64,000 nucleotides of DNA from Ceratothoa steindachneri (GCA_963969495.1 OZ018321.1:71710286-71774285); one strand, 5' to 3'; positions 32,721-44,456 are shown, numbered from the stretch's first letter. Notes: generated by a model not told the origin, from the letters alone. Made by a program: numbers and translations.

Positions 32721-34000
32721 AAACCTTACACCTGTCCGGTTTTGGCTGGTCAGTAAGGTTCTCAAGGCTATGCGCCTGGTCAACTTCATCTCTCCTTCAT
32801 ATCACCCAGGAATGTAATTAGAAAGGGAATCTGGAGGGCCGAGTTTCTGGGCGTGTGTATTTGTGTGTGAGGGTGTGTGTTTAGGGATCCGTTATGAAAA
32901 AGGAAAATTTATGTGGGGAAGGTGGAAAAAACTGTCCAATGAACACTACCAACACTTTACCTTGAGGCAGCGAAGACGGGTTCACTTTCTTTCCATCAAC
33001 TAGCCTCCAATGAGGCCAGTCAAGGAGAAAATAGTCACTTTCGAATGTATCACCACTGATATTTTTTCCGGTCACACACAGCAATGTGGTCTACCAAAAC
33101 AAAACACCTAGTTCGACTTGAAAAATTCAGATAAATTTCCTAAAAGATTTACTTTACCGCACAACGAGTATGTAAGAGAACAATTCAAGCGACAAGCGCA
33201 GTCCTCACTGAGTCATTTCGTCTCTTGTCAATTTTATAAGTAAAACAGAGTTATAACCATCGGCAAATAGCTCAATCGGCTCGTTGCCGCAAATACATGG
33301 TGTGTTATTAGACGAAAAGTAATTGTTGCCAGAAAGCAACATTATACCATATAGATATATAATTATTTCGTCAGTTTATTTCCTTAATAAATCTTCCGTC
33401 AACTACTGCAGTCATTGCAAATAGCTATCAGGGCTTTTGAGGAGTAAGAAATTCTTCAAAAGAAAATATAACACAGAAACTAAAATCTAGCGCTCAAGAG
33501 ACAGCGGGCGGAACGGACCATGAAAAAACTCAACCCTCTGTACAGAGGAAGGGTTGCGCTTCCGGAGAAATGCACGTGCTTTGAAAACATTTCAGCGTAC
33601 ACTTCTGCACCAGTTGAAGAAGAAGAACTTAATTTGGGCTCTATTTGCCACAACCTGAAAATGTTTTATCAAATGAAAAGAGCAAACAATGAATTATAAT
33701 TGCTATATCAATCTTAGAAATTAGAAAATCAGGACAAAATAATCATAGATGACAACCTTAAGTAGCGACTTCGAGCTCAATCAACTAATAGATTTTTTTT
33801 TAAAAATTCAAGATACTCACCACACAAGGAAATGAAGATCTCAAAACATTAAATTATAACACAAACATAATAAGTATGAGAGATGAAAAATCCAGCATTA
33901 ATTGATCCTTAATAAAGAAGACTATTCATATGTTGCAGTCGATATTAACTGATAATACTAGATTTAAGAACATTAACCGAAACCATACAGAAACATATAC
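32721..34000. other. Intergenic DNA, possible LINE-C 5' region then AT-rich DNA
   Basis: The first ~300 bases may be LINE-C leader sequence, judged by position only. The rest shows no gene or repeat I recognise. The last five bases before the solo LTR (AAATA, 34001-34005) form its left target duplication. Confidence 0.4.
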
Positions 34001-34005
34001 AAATA

Positions 34006-35318
34006 TGTGATAGAACGGTTTGAGGCCGCTTAATTTCAACCGCTATCACATGTTATTTAGAATCACGTTGCTACCCACGTGCATCTTCGCCTTGAAGCTG
34101 GGTGCGTTATCGCCCCACCGGAATCAATATTTAACCAAGAAGGTTCCCCCCCCCCGTTCGCCCCATGCGCCGACCTCGCCAGATAGAGTTAGGTTTATGG
34201 GCAGATAAGGTATTGTTCTCATGGCGCGGCTGGGCATTTCCTCGAAGCCCCCAGTTCATTGTCCCCTACGCCAAGGGGATGGCTCGACTATTTATATGGA
34301 AACTTTACCAATAAGAGCAGATTCAGATCCAGGATTTCTTCGCAAAACATCACGCCGATCCGGTCTCACCTTGTGCACCAGGGCCCTCTAACTCAAGATC
34401 CACCATCATTGTCCAGAAGAAGACAATATCCCTTGAGTGCCAAGGTTCAAGCCTTTAAGACGCCAAGTCCACAAGGCCTTCCCTGTTGTTCAGAAAGAGA
34501 ACAACGTTAGAGCAGCCATTGTTCTTTGAGCCCGTTGACAAGAGACGGTTCTCACCTTCCCCCCCCCTGTTGTTCAGAAAGAGAATAACATTAGAACAGC
34601 CATTGTTCTTCGAGCCCGTTGACAAGAAACGGTTCTCACCCTTCCCCCCTGTTGTTCAGAAAGAGAACAACGTTAGAACAGCCATTGTTCTTTGAGTCCG
34701 TAGACAAGAGACGGTTCTCGCCCACTCCCCCCTGTTGTTCAGAAGAGAACAACGTAGAACAGCCATTTTTCTTCAAGCCCGTTCGTCAAGAAACGGTTCT
34801 CATTCCCAAGACGTCACGTCAGGATCATTTAATCCACCCCCCCTTCAGCTGGAACTCGCCAGCGGACCGAAGATTCCCTCGCGTCCCCTTCCTCTGCACA
34901 ACAACTTTTAATTACGTAAGCTGAACATTACCTTTAAGTATTTAACCTTTTTGTCAACCCTATCCTGTGCTTTAAATGGTTTAGCGAACCATCCCATCCC
35001 TTTAATTTTTATTTGTTTTACCTTTTTAAATCTCTCCCAAATCTTAATCCTCGGATTAGCCAGATATTTCCCACGACCCTTTCCATTCTCTGTTTATGTA
35101 AACATTTTCCGTTTTGTGTGTTGTTGATAGTTTTATTAATAAAACTCTATTTTATTAATGATAGCCATATTATTATCCTTGAGCGCAGTTCCACTTCTTA
35201 AGCATATTGAAGATAAATAATATCGGTCAATCAGAAACCACGCACTCTAAATATAATTGAATAGTTCCCTCAACGAATAGTTATATATGGTATATCGTCG
35301 AGAGTCCATTCTACGACA
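34006..35318 (+). mobile_element. Gypsy-1 solo LTR, AAATA target duplication
   Basis: This 1313-bp single LTR starts TGTGATAG and ends CTACGACA. It is flanked by AAATA on both sides (34001-34005 and 35319-35323). It holds four ~78-bp hairpin units (about 34484-34810). The TATAAAT of the Gypsy-1 LTR reads ACTTTTAAT here. AATAAA is present. A solo LTR with an intact target duplication is the product of recombination between the two LTRs of a full element. Confidence 0.94.
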
Positions 35319-35392
35319 AAATAAATTAATCATCTAATCTATGTATAAGGTAAATGCCAATAACAAAAAAGTAGAATTCTATAAAATTACTG

Positions 35393-36640
35393 GTGATTAA
35401 GCACCTGGCTAATTTTATGGAAACGTTAAGAGATATGTCAATGCAACAACTCAAAGACCTAATTTTACTTTACATGCTAGCTAGTTTTGCTATCATATCA
35501 ACTGACGAATTTCTTTACATCATTCATGCGACAAGACCTATTGGAATCAAGGCCTCACTTGATGTGAACTGTCTTTTCACAAATATACCTGTGAAACAGA
35601 CCATCGATATTATCATAGACAAAGTTTACAACCATCAACGCAATCTCTCCCTAATGTATCTCTGCGCATTCTTAAGGAATTGCTGGCCTGTACTACAGAA
35701 GCTCCATCCAGAGTCGGATGGAAAATTTTACATACAAATAGATGACCTCGCAATTGTTTTAAGGAATGGTGACATTAAACCATCAGCTTATTGCAGGTCC
35801 ATTGATGATTGTTAGCTGGTAGTGCGCTGTGAATCTCATGTACGACAATTACCGAGAAAAATAAAAAAATGGTTCCGTTCTCCGATTCATTTATGAATTG
35901 GGTAACCAACAAATTCCCATTCTTGAACTCAAATTTGAGAATGGTATAAAATTAACGACGTTAATATGTAAAGTAGACGTGCCCTTCGTTATAATTTAAA
36001 CTGAGATGCCTCTCACAAAGAAATTGAACGAGTAAAGCAAATTTTGTTTAATAATAGGTTCTCGAATATGATGATTAACCACCAAACCAAGTTTCTCATG
36101 CACGAATTCCAAAGTGTCCTACACAAATGTAACCACCACAACCTAATTACATAAAAATATTCTACAAGAATCAATTTAGTTCCACCTAAAAAACTTACGA
36201 AAGAATTGTTAAAGAAATTATCCAGCTAAATTTTCTGTAAGAACTTATAAGAGAAAACTAATCTAATAATCCACTACGAATCAAAAATATTCATCAATTT
36301 CATTATGAAAAACAATATCTGTACCCAATATAGCAAAATTAAGTCAACCAACATTATCTTCGAATTCACCTGCCTCAACGAAGACTGTCAGCTTTGAGTA
36401 AAATCTAAATATGTTAGAATAAGGACAACAACCTTCTCTCGTCACCTAAATATGCATTTGGAGAATGGAGCTCCAAAAATAAACTTGAACGCAAAGTACA
36501 ATATGAGAATCACAAGAGAAATACTCGTTAATAATACAATTATAAAACGGAGTACGGGTGCATTACACCTTTCGATAATATAAGCCTTAACTATTAAAGA
36601 AGAAAAAGCCAAAGTGAATAACCATCATCACGCAACTATA
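35393..36640 (+). pseudogene. Penelope-like element RT and GIY-YIG remnant (PLE-1)
   Basis: The plus-strand frame at 35393-35815 reads GIKASLDVNCLFTNIPVKQT, then IDIIIDKVYNHQ, then FYIQIDDLA. It then jumps to KPSAYCRSIDDC. These match fingers and palm motifs of Penelope-like RTs, with the region before the YxDD box deleted and the box degraded. Beyond are IPFLELKFENGIK (about 35912) and, near 36345-36590, IIFEFTCLNEDCQL, then TTTFSRHLNMHLENGAPK and TREILVNNTIIK. That second group matches the GIY-YIG endonuclease tail of the Neptune-type branch. The copy carries many stops. Confidence 0.78.
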
Positions 36641-37525
36641 CGTGTGTTTAGGCTTTTTGTTGATTGTCCAAGCAAGTAAACAAAACATTCTCTTCAACCC
36701 TATAACAAATACTCGCCTTCATTGCAAATTGTGAGGGAACTCGGTACACTGAGTGTGGGAAAAGAACGTAAGAATGAAACGTACAGTACATAGATGTAGT
36801 ATGGTGGTTCTTATCCAAAATAATCAGTCCTGTCCTTTGGGCATTAGAATTCTTATTCACTTTTCACCCAAGACAACCGACGTTGCTGACCTTGACTTCT
36901 CTCTAAGCTTTCCTTCTATGTCTTCCTTTTCTTTCTCCGACTATTAAACTCTCAGAAACCTCGCTATGGTCTCCTTCGGTTTACTTTGACCTGAGGACCA
37001 CGAGCGAGTCGGCCTCATGTCTCATTATTTACTGCCTCCCCTCCCCGAAAGTGGGAGGGAGGCAGAGAAAAGGAGTGGCTTCAAAGCAGCACTTCCCTCC
37101 CTCCCTCCCATCTTGGAGATAAGAATCCCCGAGATGATCAATGAACCAGAAAATTGGGCAAAGAATTTTAGTCTGATTAAACCTAAAAAAGTAATTAGTT
37201 TTAACCCTCTTTGAACGTTGAGACCACTTACTTTTAACCTAACTTAAGAGGTGAAAAGAGCAATAAGAAGGATGGCGAGTTCTAAAACGAAATTCATCGA
37301 AGCCAAGTAAGCAAAGGTCATTAATGAAACATATAAAACTGGTGTCAATAGATTTGTCTAAACTCAATCCGAATTGTTTTACGGATGGAGAATTAACCAC
37401 TAAACTGAAATCCTACCAATCAATCGTTCACAACCATCTGGACCCTTGGAATGGTATCTATACTTTAAAAATGCGTTCCTCATGATTTAATCGAGGCCAA
37501 CTATAAAGCAAGAGTTAATATGTGC
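36641..37525. other. Intergenic DNA with a strong hairpin
   Basis: No gene recognised; it may include the PLE-1 3' end. A 12-bp stem with one bulge (TGCCTCCCCTCCC pairing with GGGAGGGAGGCA) lies at 37033-37064. A further CCCTCCCTCCCTCCC run follows at about 37095-37112. Confidence 0.45.
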
Positions 37526-37990
37526 ATATATGATAGTGAAACCACTGTATAGGAGCCAAAAGTTTAATTTATAAGACTAGTTTCAGTATATAGTTTACCA
37601 TACTCTCTTCAGTCGTATACTGATAATGCAATTGTTACAAAAGTCTATAAATAGCGTACAGATCAGAAAAAAACCCACAAAGAAACATAAAACGCGCAAA
37701 AAGGTCATTAATCAGGGGAGCTGAGTCTAATATCGTTGACTAAGATGTTTACGATGAGGTTACGGGAATTGGGGCTGCATTTCAATTGCCCATCTGACAA
37801 ATTAAAATTGGGAATTTCTCGTATTAATATAGATTCTACTATTTTTCTTTAACGGGAATCTTTACAATTGTATATGATTTGTGCCTTTGAATAGTCAAAT
37901 TTGTAGTTGGCATTGCTAATATGTTTAAAAATACTGGATGTGGTACTGGCTCGTCTGACATCACCTTTATTTTCATTGTCGTGGTATGAC
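37526..37990 (-). pseudogene. PLE-2 endonuclease tail and 3' end, minus arm
   Basis: This segment is an inverted copy of 40120-40568. On the minus strand it reads ENKGDVRRASTTSSIFKHIS, then NANYKFDYSKAQIIYNC and VESILIREIPNFNLSDGQ. These are the C-terminal parts of a Penelope-type GIY-YIG endonuclease. It should continue directly from the YIG motif at 39005, but about 1 kb of unrelated DNA separates them. Confidence 0.78.
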
Positions 37991-39004
37991 CGGTGTACAC
38001 CGTTATACGCACACAGGCCTACTGGCCGACCGAAATTAAGGCTCCACCTGGGGATGCTTCTAAGAGTGCTTTACATACACAGTTGCTAGGCCAAGGAATA
38101 TTCAAATACGGCTACAAAAATATACTTTAATAGGAGCAAAGATTACATATACTTATAAGGCAAGTTAAAAGGCAATGCAATTAAATATTGACGGTTCACT
38201 GCTAAGATGACTAACACTATCAATTAAGTTTGACCAGTGGGATAATTAAATAAGTAATGATTTTACAATTATGCAAGATCTAGAGCAAAAGATAGCATTG
38301 AGGTTCGACGCGGTAAAGGTGGGAGGAGCGCGACGAAGCCGGGTTAAATTCCTTCTGCCTTGATGTGCGGCGATTAGGACCAGGTAAGTAAGTTCAACCT
38401 TGAAATTGTGGGCGTCTACCGGGTCGCTCAATTCCACTTCGAGAAACTGAAGTTGGTGGGGGGGCTCTTATCCTTAAGAGGCAAACGGAGGGTGCTTCGG
38501 GGATTGGTTTTCCGATCCTTTAAATCCAAAGACGTGGTGAGAAGGGATGAAGCGCACCTAACCCTTTCCACGAACAACACTGAGTGACGACTAGCTCTTC
38601 CTTGGCTCTTCGACAATCATTCAATTCTTCTTTCGACGAGAATGTAGTCGATTTCCTCTCGAATAACGAAGACGTTACACCTAACTTACTGGATGGCGGC
38701 TTCAGATACAATCTGCATGTGAATTCTGAACTGTTGAATATATACCCAGAAATTATCTAGACGGAGAGAGAGATTCATCGCCAATAGACTTCCTAAAATG
38801 CCTTGGGTCGCGATAAGGTTCTATAGCGCTAAGTCACGATACCCACTTAATTGTCTTTCCATTGTTTTAATTTTCGCAGTATATAGGGCAGAAGAATTTA
38901 GAGCAGTCAACGGTGAACTGGGAAGGGGGGGGGGGCGGGTGATTCCTTCTCCATCTCATTCTTCCATATTCATAAATTTGTTTTGTTAAGGTTCTTGTGT
39001 TCTC
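37991..39004. other. Unidentified 1-kb insert within PLE-2
   Basis: This DNA interrupts the minus-strand Penelope-like gene inside its endonuclease domain. The part at 38270-38700 is clearly richer in G and C than its neighbours. It contains a consensus 5' splice donor (CAGGTAAGT, about 38382-38390) on the plus strand. Several 60-residue open frames exist, but I recognise none. It could be an insertion of another element or captured host sequence. Confidence 0.4.
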
Positions 39005-40080
39005 TCCTATGTATGTAGAATGAGGGACAGTTTTTAGAGCTACACGGGATTAAATATACACCTGCTTCATTTGGCTGATCCACGGGCTTCGTTAAAGGCA
39101 AAGATTTAAGGATAGAAAAGAGGTATTAAAATGTGGTTAAGCATGGAGAAATAACTTTGTTCACTTCTTTGAGGGAAGAAACGGGAGGGATAGACACTTC
39201 GTGTAAATAAATTTGTTTTTATCCTTGGGACGGTAATTAGTAGATTTTGCTTTAGATTAACTTTCATTGATGACGTGTAGGGGATAATTTAATTCAATGA
39301 AACTGCAGGGTATATATGTAATCTCGTCTTCTAGAAAGCAAAGGACACTTATTCTAAGTGCTCTCAAAAACACCTGATGCAACGGCTCGCTTAATGTTAA
39401 TATCATGATAAGAAAAGAAATGGATATACGAGTCAGAATGGGTTGGTTTTCGGTACATCGTGAGGCTAATTTTGTCAATAAGTCGAACAACTTTTACATC
39501 AAGATAGGATATATAATTATCTTTTTCCCACTCTACTTTAAAATTGATGGTAGGATAGAGGTCGTTAAGATTTTTAAGGAAATTGTTGAATAAGTTTAAA
39601 CTATTTATAGGCAAAATCGATATGACATAATCTACATACCTCTACCATACAAAATTATAATGGTAAATCACAGAATGGAGTAATGATACTTCTAAATGTT
39701 CCTCCAAAGGTTACATAACATGAGCAATAAAGGATTACCCATGCTAAGACCATATATTTGACGGAAAAAACCATATCGCTGATAAATACATTGTCAGTAA
39801 CATAAAGTTTAACAAAATTTATAATTTTATTTTTGCCTCGAAAGAGGTTTCATTTTTTATTATCTAATACCTTAATAGAATATAAAGAGCTTCGTTAACT
39901 GGGACATATGTGAACAGGCTGTCTACATCAAAGTTTACTAAGCGGCTTCTTTTTATGTTAATTTTCCTCAATTTCTCAATAAAATCAGATTAATGGATTA
40001 TGTGTGAAGGAGAGGTCAATCCAACAGCGTGAGCAAGAAGGGAGGCTAACCCGTGAGGCTCTACAAACTGTCCCTCATTA
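39005..40080 (-). pseudogene. PLE-2 reverse transcriptase and start of GIY-YIG domain
   Basis: Read on the minus strand: LVNFDVDSLFTYVPVNEAL (about 39935), then FRQIYGLSMGNPLL (about 39755), SINFKVEWEKD-like NFKVEWEKDNYISYLDVKVV (about 39520), MYRKPTHSDSYIHFFSYHD, and a linker with CLSIPPVSSLKEV. It ends with AGVYLIPCSSKNCPSFYI (about 39020), the GVY...YIG start of the endonuclease. Frames are broken by several stops. The plus-strand frame at 39405 is a shadow. Confidence 0.8.
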
Positions 40081-40084
40081 TACA

Positions 40085-40568
40085 TAGCAGAGACCGGAAG
40101 AACCTTAACAAAAGGAATTTATGAACATAAAGGTGATGTCAGAAGAGGAAGTACCACATCCAGTATCTTTAATCATATTAGCAATTTCAACCATCAAATT
40201 GACTATTCAAAGGCACAAAACATATATAATTGTAAAGAATTTCATAAAAGAAAATAGTAGAATCTATATTAATACGAGAAATTCCCAATTTTAATTTGTC
40301 AGATGGGCAATTGAAATGCAGCCTCCATTCAGGTAACCTCATCTTAAACAGCTTATGCAACGATATTAGACTCAGCTTCCCTGATTAATGACCTTTTTCC
40401 CCCTTTTTGTGTTTCTTTGTGTTTTTTTCTGATCTGTACGCTATTTATAGACTTTTGTAACAATCGCATTCTCAGTATACGACTGAAGAGGTTATGATAA
40501 ACTACATACCAAAACTAGTCTCGTAAATTAAACTTTGGGCTCCTATACAGTGGTTTCACTATCATATA
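40085..40568 (+). pseudogene. PLE-2 inverted endonuclease tail, plus arm
   Basis: Immediately past the 5' end of the minus-strand RT, the plus strand reads AETGRTLTKGIYEHKGDVRR, then GSTTSSIFNHISNFNHQIDY. The segment continues through the element's 3' untranslated end to about 40568. It is the inverted partner of 37526-37990. The coding part begins at the ETGR codons that directly follow YIG in intact endonucleases. Confidence 0.8.
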
Positions 40569-40718
40569 CCATAACCAGCCACTGAGTTATTTTACTTATA
40601 TCTGCATATATACCAGCATTCTGCTGGTATGATCCACTTCAAGTTGCTACCAGTTAAACAAACGCTTACAACTACCTTTTTTTTTTATACAAAATTCAGA
40701 AGTTACTTATGGGATGAC

Positions 40719-40721
<3 letters not shown>

Positions 40722-40771
<50 letters not shown>
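40722..40771. repeat. (TA)n microsatellite left of PLE-3
   Basis: A pure TA tract about 30 bp outside the left arm of the third Penelope-like element. Confidence 0.95.
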
Positions 40772-40775
<4 letters not shown>

Positions 40776-40944
40776 AAAATTAATGCAATATCGCAAGAAA
40801 AGATGAGGAATTAAACCACATTCTCCGAAGACAAATTAATTCAGAACAGTTTCGGTGTATCCCACACCCTTTTTCAACTGACACTGGGCAGAAAATATAA
40901 GAGAAAAGCATAACACAAGATCCCCTCTTTTTCTCCCCAATCCC

Positions 40945-42222
40945 CTACTTGTAACTAATCTGGGGGGGGGGGTTAGGCCTAAACATATTGAAGGGCTGAC
41001 ATTTTACTATTTTATTTATTTGCGATCTTATTATAGGATTAAAAGAAAATTGACCCTCAGATAGATTTAAATTGGGAACTGACGATATCAAGCTCGATTC
41101 TACAATTCTTCTCTTAACATAGTTAGCCGATTTAAATACCATTTTACTTCCATTGAAATCGATCGTATGATTCTTGTCTCTAACATGGCAGAATATTCCA
41201 CTACTTTCGCTGCCCACTCTAATATCTCTTTTGTGTTCGTACAATCTCTTGTCTAGATTTCTCCCTGTTTCCCCTATATAAACTTTATGGCAATCGTTGC
41301 ATGGTACTGCATATACTCCTATGTTATGATGTTCTTTGGGTTTCCTGGCCATCATCAATTGGTTTAAGGAATTATTATATTCAAAGGCTAGATTAATATC
41401 CGCTTTTCCAAATATGTCCTTTAAACTATTTAATTTATTATTAAATGGCAATGTTATACATTTGTTGAAGTCGTTAGTGCGGTAAGGCTTATTACCATAG
41501 TATGTTTTCCTAGCTGAAAAATGGGCAGACGATATGAACCAATCGGGGTAATACAAATTAGAGAAAATGGTCCTGATAATGAAAATTTCTTCATCTAAAT
41601 AGGAAGGATAACATATTTTGTATGCTCTAAGGAAAAGGTTAGAAATTACCGATTTTTTAACAGTATTATCGTGAAACGAAAAATAATGTATATAGGCATT
41701 CGAGTGGGTTGGTTTCCTATACACGTCAAGTTTTTATTCATGGTGATCTTTATTAATGAGGACATCTAAAAAGGGTAATCTGTTATCAAATTCCCATTCA
41801 TATTTAAATTTGATGGAGACATGCAAATCATTCAAATTATTAAAAAAGGTATCAAAATCATGGCCATTAGGCCATACAGAAAATACATCGTCAATGTACC
41901 TTAACCATATAAAGTTAGGGGGAGAAATTGTGGGAAGGAGTTCAGTTTTAAAATATTCCATGAAGAGACAGGCCAATATCGGAGATAAACTATTTCCCAT
42001 GCTAAGGCCAAATATTTGTCTATAAAACTCATTATTTACTCGAAACACATTGTCAGAGAGACATAATTCAACTAAATCGATAAATTTACTCGTAGAAATG
42101 GAAAGATCCAAATTAAGTCTAGGCATGATTTCCCGCAGAAGGCCCAAGGTTTGGTCAACTGGAACTTTGGTAAACAAAGAGTTTACATCAAACCTCAAAA
42201 GTTTTCCATCCGGTAATTGCAA
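40945..42222 (-). pseudogene. PLE-3 reverse transcriptase plus GIY-YIG endonuclease
   Basis: This is the best-preserved gene of the window, about 420 residues in two same-direction frames separated by one stop near 41731. The RT part (42222-41734) has LLRFDVNSLFTKVPVDQTLG, then FYRQIFGLSMGNSLSPILAC and the catalytic box WLRYIDDVFSVW with both aspartates intact. DNRLPFLDVLINKD follows. After the stop come YRKPTHSNAYIHYFSFHD, a linker, and the endonuclease GVYAVPCNDCHKVYIGETGR, NLDKRLYEHKRDIRVG and NYVKRRIVESSLISSV. The N-terminal RT extension usual in the family is missing, because the copy begins at the inverted arm. Tail residues are Asn/Pro-rich. The product would copy element RNA and nick the target, if complete. 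Confidence 0.88.
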
Positions 42223-42228
42223 GTGGTA

Positions 42229-42702
42229 GGGGAAACGGGGAGAAATCTAGACAAGAGATTGTACGAACACAAAAGAGATATTAGAGTGGGCAGCGAAAGT
42301 AGTGGAATATTCTGCCATGTTAGAGACAAGAATCATACGATCGATTTAAATAGAAGTAAAACGTTATTTAAATCGGCTAACTATGTTAAGAGAAGAATCG
42401 TAGAATCGAGCTTGATATCGTCAGTTCCTAATTTAAATCTATCTGAGGGTCAATTTTCTTTTAATCCTGTAATAAGATCGCAAATAAATAAAATACTAAA
42501 ATGTCAGCCCTTCAATATGTTTATGCCTAACCCCCCCCCCCTCCCTCCAGATTAGCCACAAGTAGGGGATTGGGGAGAAAAAGAGGGGATCTTGTGTTAT
42601 GCTTTTCTCTTATATTTTCTGCCCAGTGTCAGTTGAAAAAGGGTGTGAGATACACCGAAACTGTTCTGAATTAAATTGTCTTCGGAGAATGTGGTTTAAT
42701 TC

Positions 42703-42706
<4 letters not shown>
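42229..42706 (+). repeat. PLE-3 inverted arm with GIY-YIG tail
   Basis: The plus-strand frame from 42217 reads VGETGRNLDKRLYEHKRDIR and on through NYVKRRIVESSLISSVPNLN to 42555, nearly identical to the minus-strand gene. The similarity starts at the TAGGGGAAAC that encodes the G of YIG. It ends at CCTCA beside the TA tract. Confidence 0.88.

Positions 42707-42758
<52 letters not shown>
42705..42758. repeat. (TA)n microsatellite right of PLE-3
   Basis: A TA tract abutting the right arm of PLE-3. Confidence 0.95.
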
Positions 42759-42760
<2 letters not shown>

Positions 42761-43179
42761 TATATAAGGTACGTGACATATGGGCAGGCAAGGGAGGTAG
42801 TGCCTACCCTGAATAAAATAAATCAGTAGCTACATTTTACTTATGTAACAAAATTTGCACCTGATTAAACAATATCATGAAGGTTTCTCTGATTATTATG
42901 CATAAAATGTAAACTATTTTGGGGGGCAGATTAGGAACGCAATAGGCATAATTCGGCCCTGCCTTCCAATCTCAGTATGTAGCTACGCATAGTAGTGGTG
43001 TAGTCCACGTGCTGCATACACCCTTTAACACCGTTTGCTTTACGTGCTATAAACGCATAAGTAAATCTTCTTTCATCATAGTCTCTTGGCATCTTCCGTG
43101 TAGTAAGGTTGCATTTATTTTCTTGTGTGGTTTTCCTTAAGTTTTAACACATTTCCATTTATTTCCATTTTTTTTCCTT
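42759..43179. other. Intergenic DNA
   Basis: No gene recognised. It precedes the hAT transposase remnant. Confidence 0.5.
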
Positions 43180-44400
43180 TCCACCAATGGATAGTGAATA
43201 TGTTGACATTTTCAAAACTAGCTTATGAAGAAAAGAGACAACTTATAAAAAATGGTAGCTCAAAACAGGAATTTAATAACCTCAAACAACAGAAAGGAGC
43301 GAAAATTATTAGAACATTTCAAACTGCTTGGTACAATAATAAAGAGTGGTTATGCAGCTGTACTACAACCAAAAGGCACCTTTGATTCCCATGTTTGCTA
43401 TTTTCTGTATCTAGTGAAACTGTATAGGTAAAAGAAGGATATTATGATTTAAATAACTTTCCCAATGTTTTAAGTAAACACAAACGATCAGCAGCACATT
43501 ATGAAAGCCAATTTCCATTGAAAACATTTGAAATTGCTCTTAGATAAACAGAAGTCTTTCAGCATTGAAATTCACAATAAAAATGTAAAAAACAGATATA
43601 TTAAAAAGAAATGAATTGTGCTACTTTCTTGATTAAACAAGATCTTGTTTTTCGCGGAGATAATGAACAGATATCATCGTTAAATCGTGGAAACTATGTT
43701 GAGTTACTGAACTATACTGCAAAATTTTATGAAAAATTGGCACAACATTTACGAAATTCTTCATTTTTTTCTGGTCTTTCTGATAAGATACAAAGTGAAT
43801 TGATTGAAGCCGTAGGCAGGATTGTAGAAAATTATTATAAAGAAGAATTTGCACAAGCCTCATTCATTGCTATAGAAGTGGATGAAATGACAGATCTTTC
43901 ATGTACAGCTCAATGTTCTACAGTATTGAGGTACGTGTTGGACTCTGATATCAAAGAAGTCTTTATAGGAATTGATATTCTTGAGGACAGAACTGTTGGA
44001 TGTGTAACAAAGTGTATATTTAATAATTTGGATAAATATTGTTGGGTTGAGAAACTTGTAGCACAGAAGTACGATGGTGCAATGGTGATAGCATTCCATT
44101 TAAATTGTCTTCAAGTTAAGGTAAGAGAAAAGGCACCGGCAGCTTTCTTTTCATTGATATGCTCATAAGTTAAATATTGTTCTATCTTAGTCAGCAAAAT
44201 TCATCCCTAAATTTACAAGCTTTTTCAAGACCGTTGAGGCATTGCTTCATTTTTCCACCATCACTCGACAAAACGAACGCAATTTTTTGATGGAGTTCGA
44301 ATTCAAACTAATCCAAACTATTTTACAATACCATGGTGACCTTTGGAAACTCTTCAATAGAATGAACAATAATCCTATGTTGTGGGATCCAGAACTTTAG
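43180..44400 (+). pseudogene. hAT transposase (ZMYM1-like), N-terminal and central part
   Basis: The first block (to 43385) ends in AKIIRTFQTAWYNNKEWLCS, matching the zinc-binding lead-in of ZMYM1-like hAT transposases. The long frame at 43611-44168 has LVFRGDNEQISSLNRGNYVE, a LSDKIQSELIEAVGRIV stretch, FIAIEVDEMTDLS (with a catalytic-type Asp), STVLRYVLDSDIKEVFIGID, and KLVAQKYDGAMVIAFHLN. AHKLNIVLS follows around 44162, where the family has CxAHxLNLV. Stops and frameshifts are present. Coding similarity fades by 44400, where a different repeat starts. The C-terminal part of the same protein occurs at 47640-48225 in the same orientation. Confidence 0.85.
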
Positions 44401-44456
44401 TGAGAAACATTACGTTTTATGAGTGGCTAACAAATGACTCATACTTTTTCTTATGG

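Larger units (their letters stand above)
40804..42706 (-). mobile_element. Penelope-like element with inverted terminal arms (PLE-3)
   Basis: A minus-strand RT-endonuclease gene with its 3' untranslated region is followed, past its 5' end, by an inverted copy of its own last ~475 bp. Arms are 40804-41276 and 42229-42706 and are very similar by eye. Both outer edges read TGAGGAATTAAACC in inverted form and lie beside (TA)n tracts. Penelope-like elements commonly integrate 5'-truncated with pseudo-LTRs in direct or inverted orientation, and this fits. The RT lacks its N-terminal part. Confidence 0.86.

Noticed and set aside
38382..38390. CAGGTAAGT as evidence of a host exon
   Set aside because: A single donor motif without an acceptor, coding similarity or transcript data does not support a gene; it is noted only as a finding.
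37971..39269. TTTCATTG at both sides of the PLE-2 insert as an 8-bp target duplication
   Set aside because: Penelope reading continues well inside the right-hand copy (down to 39005), so the two 8-mers do not mark the insert's edges. Likely chance.
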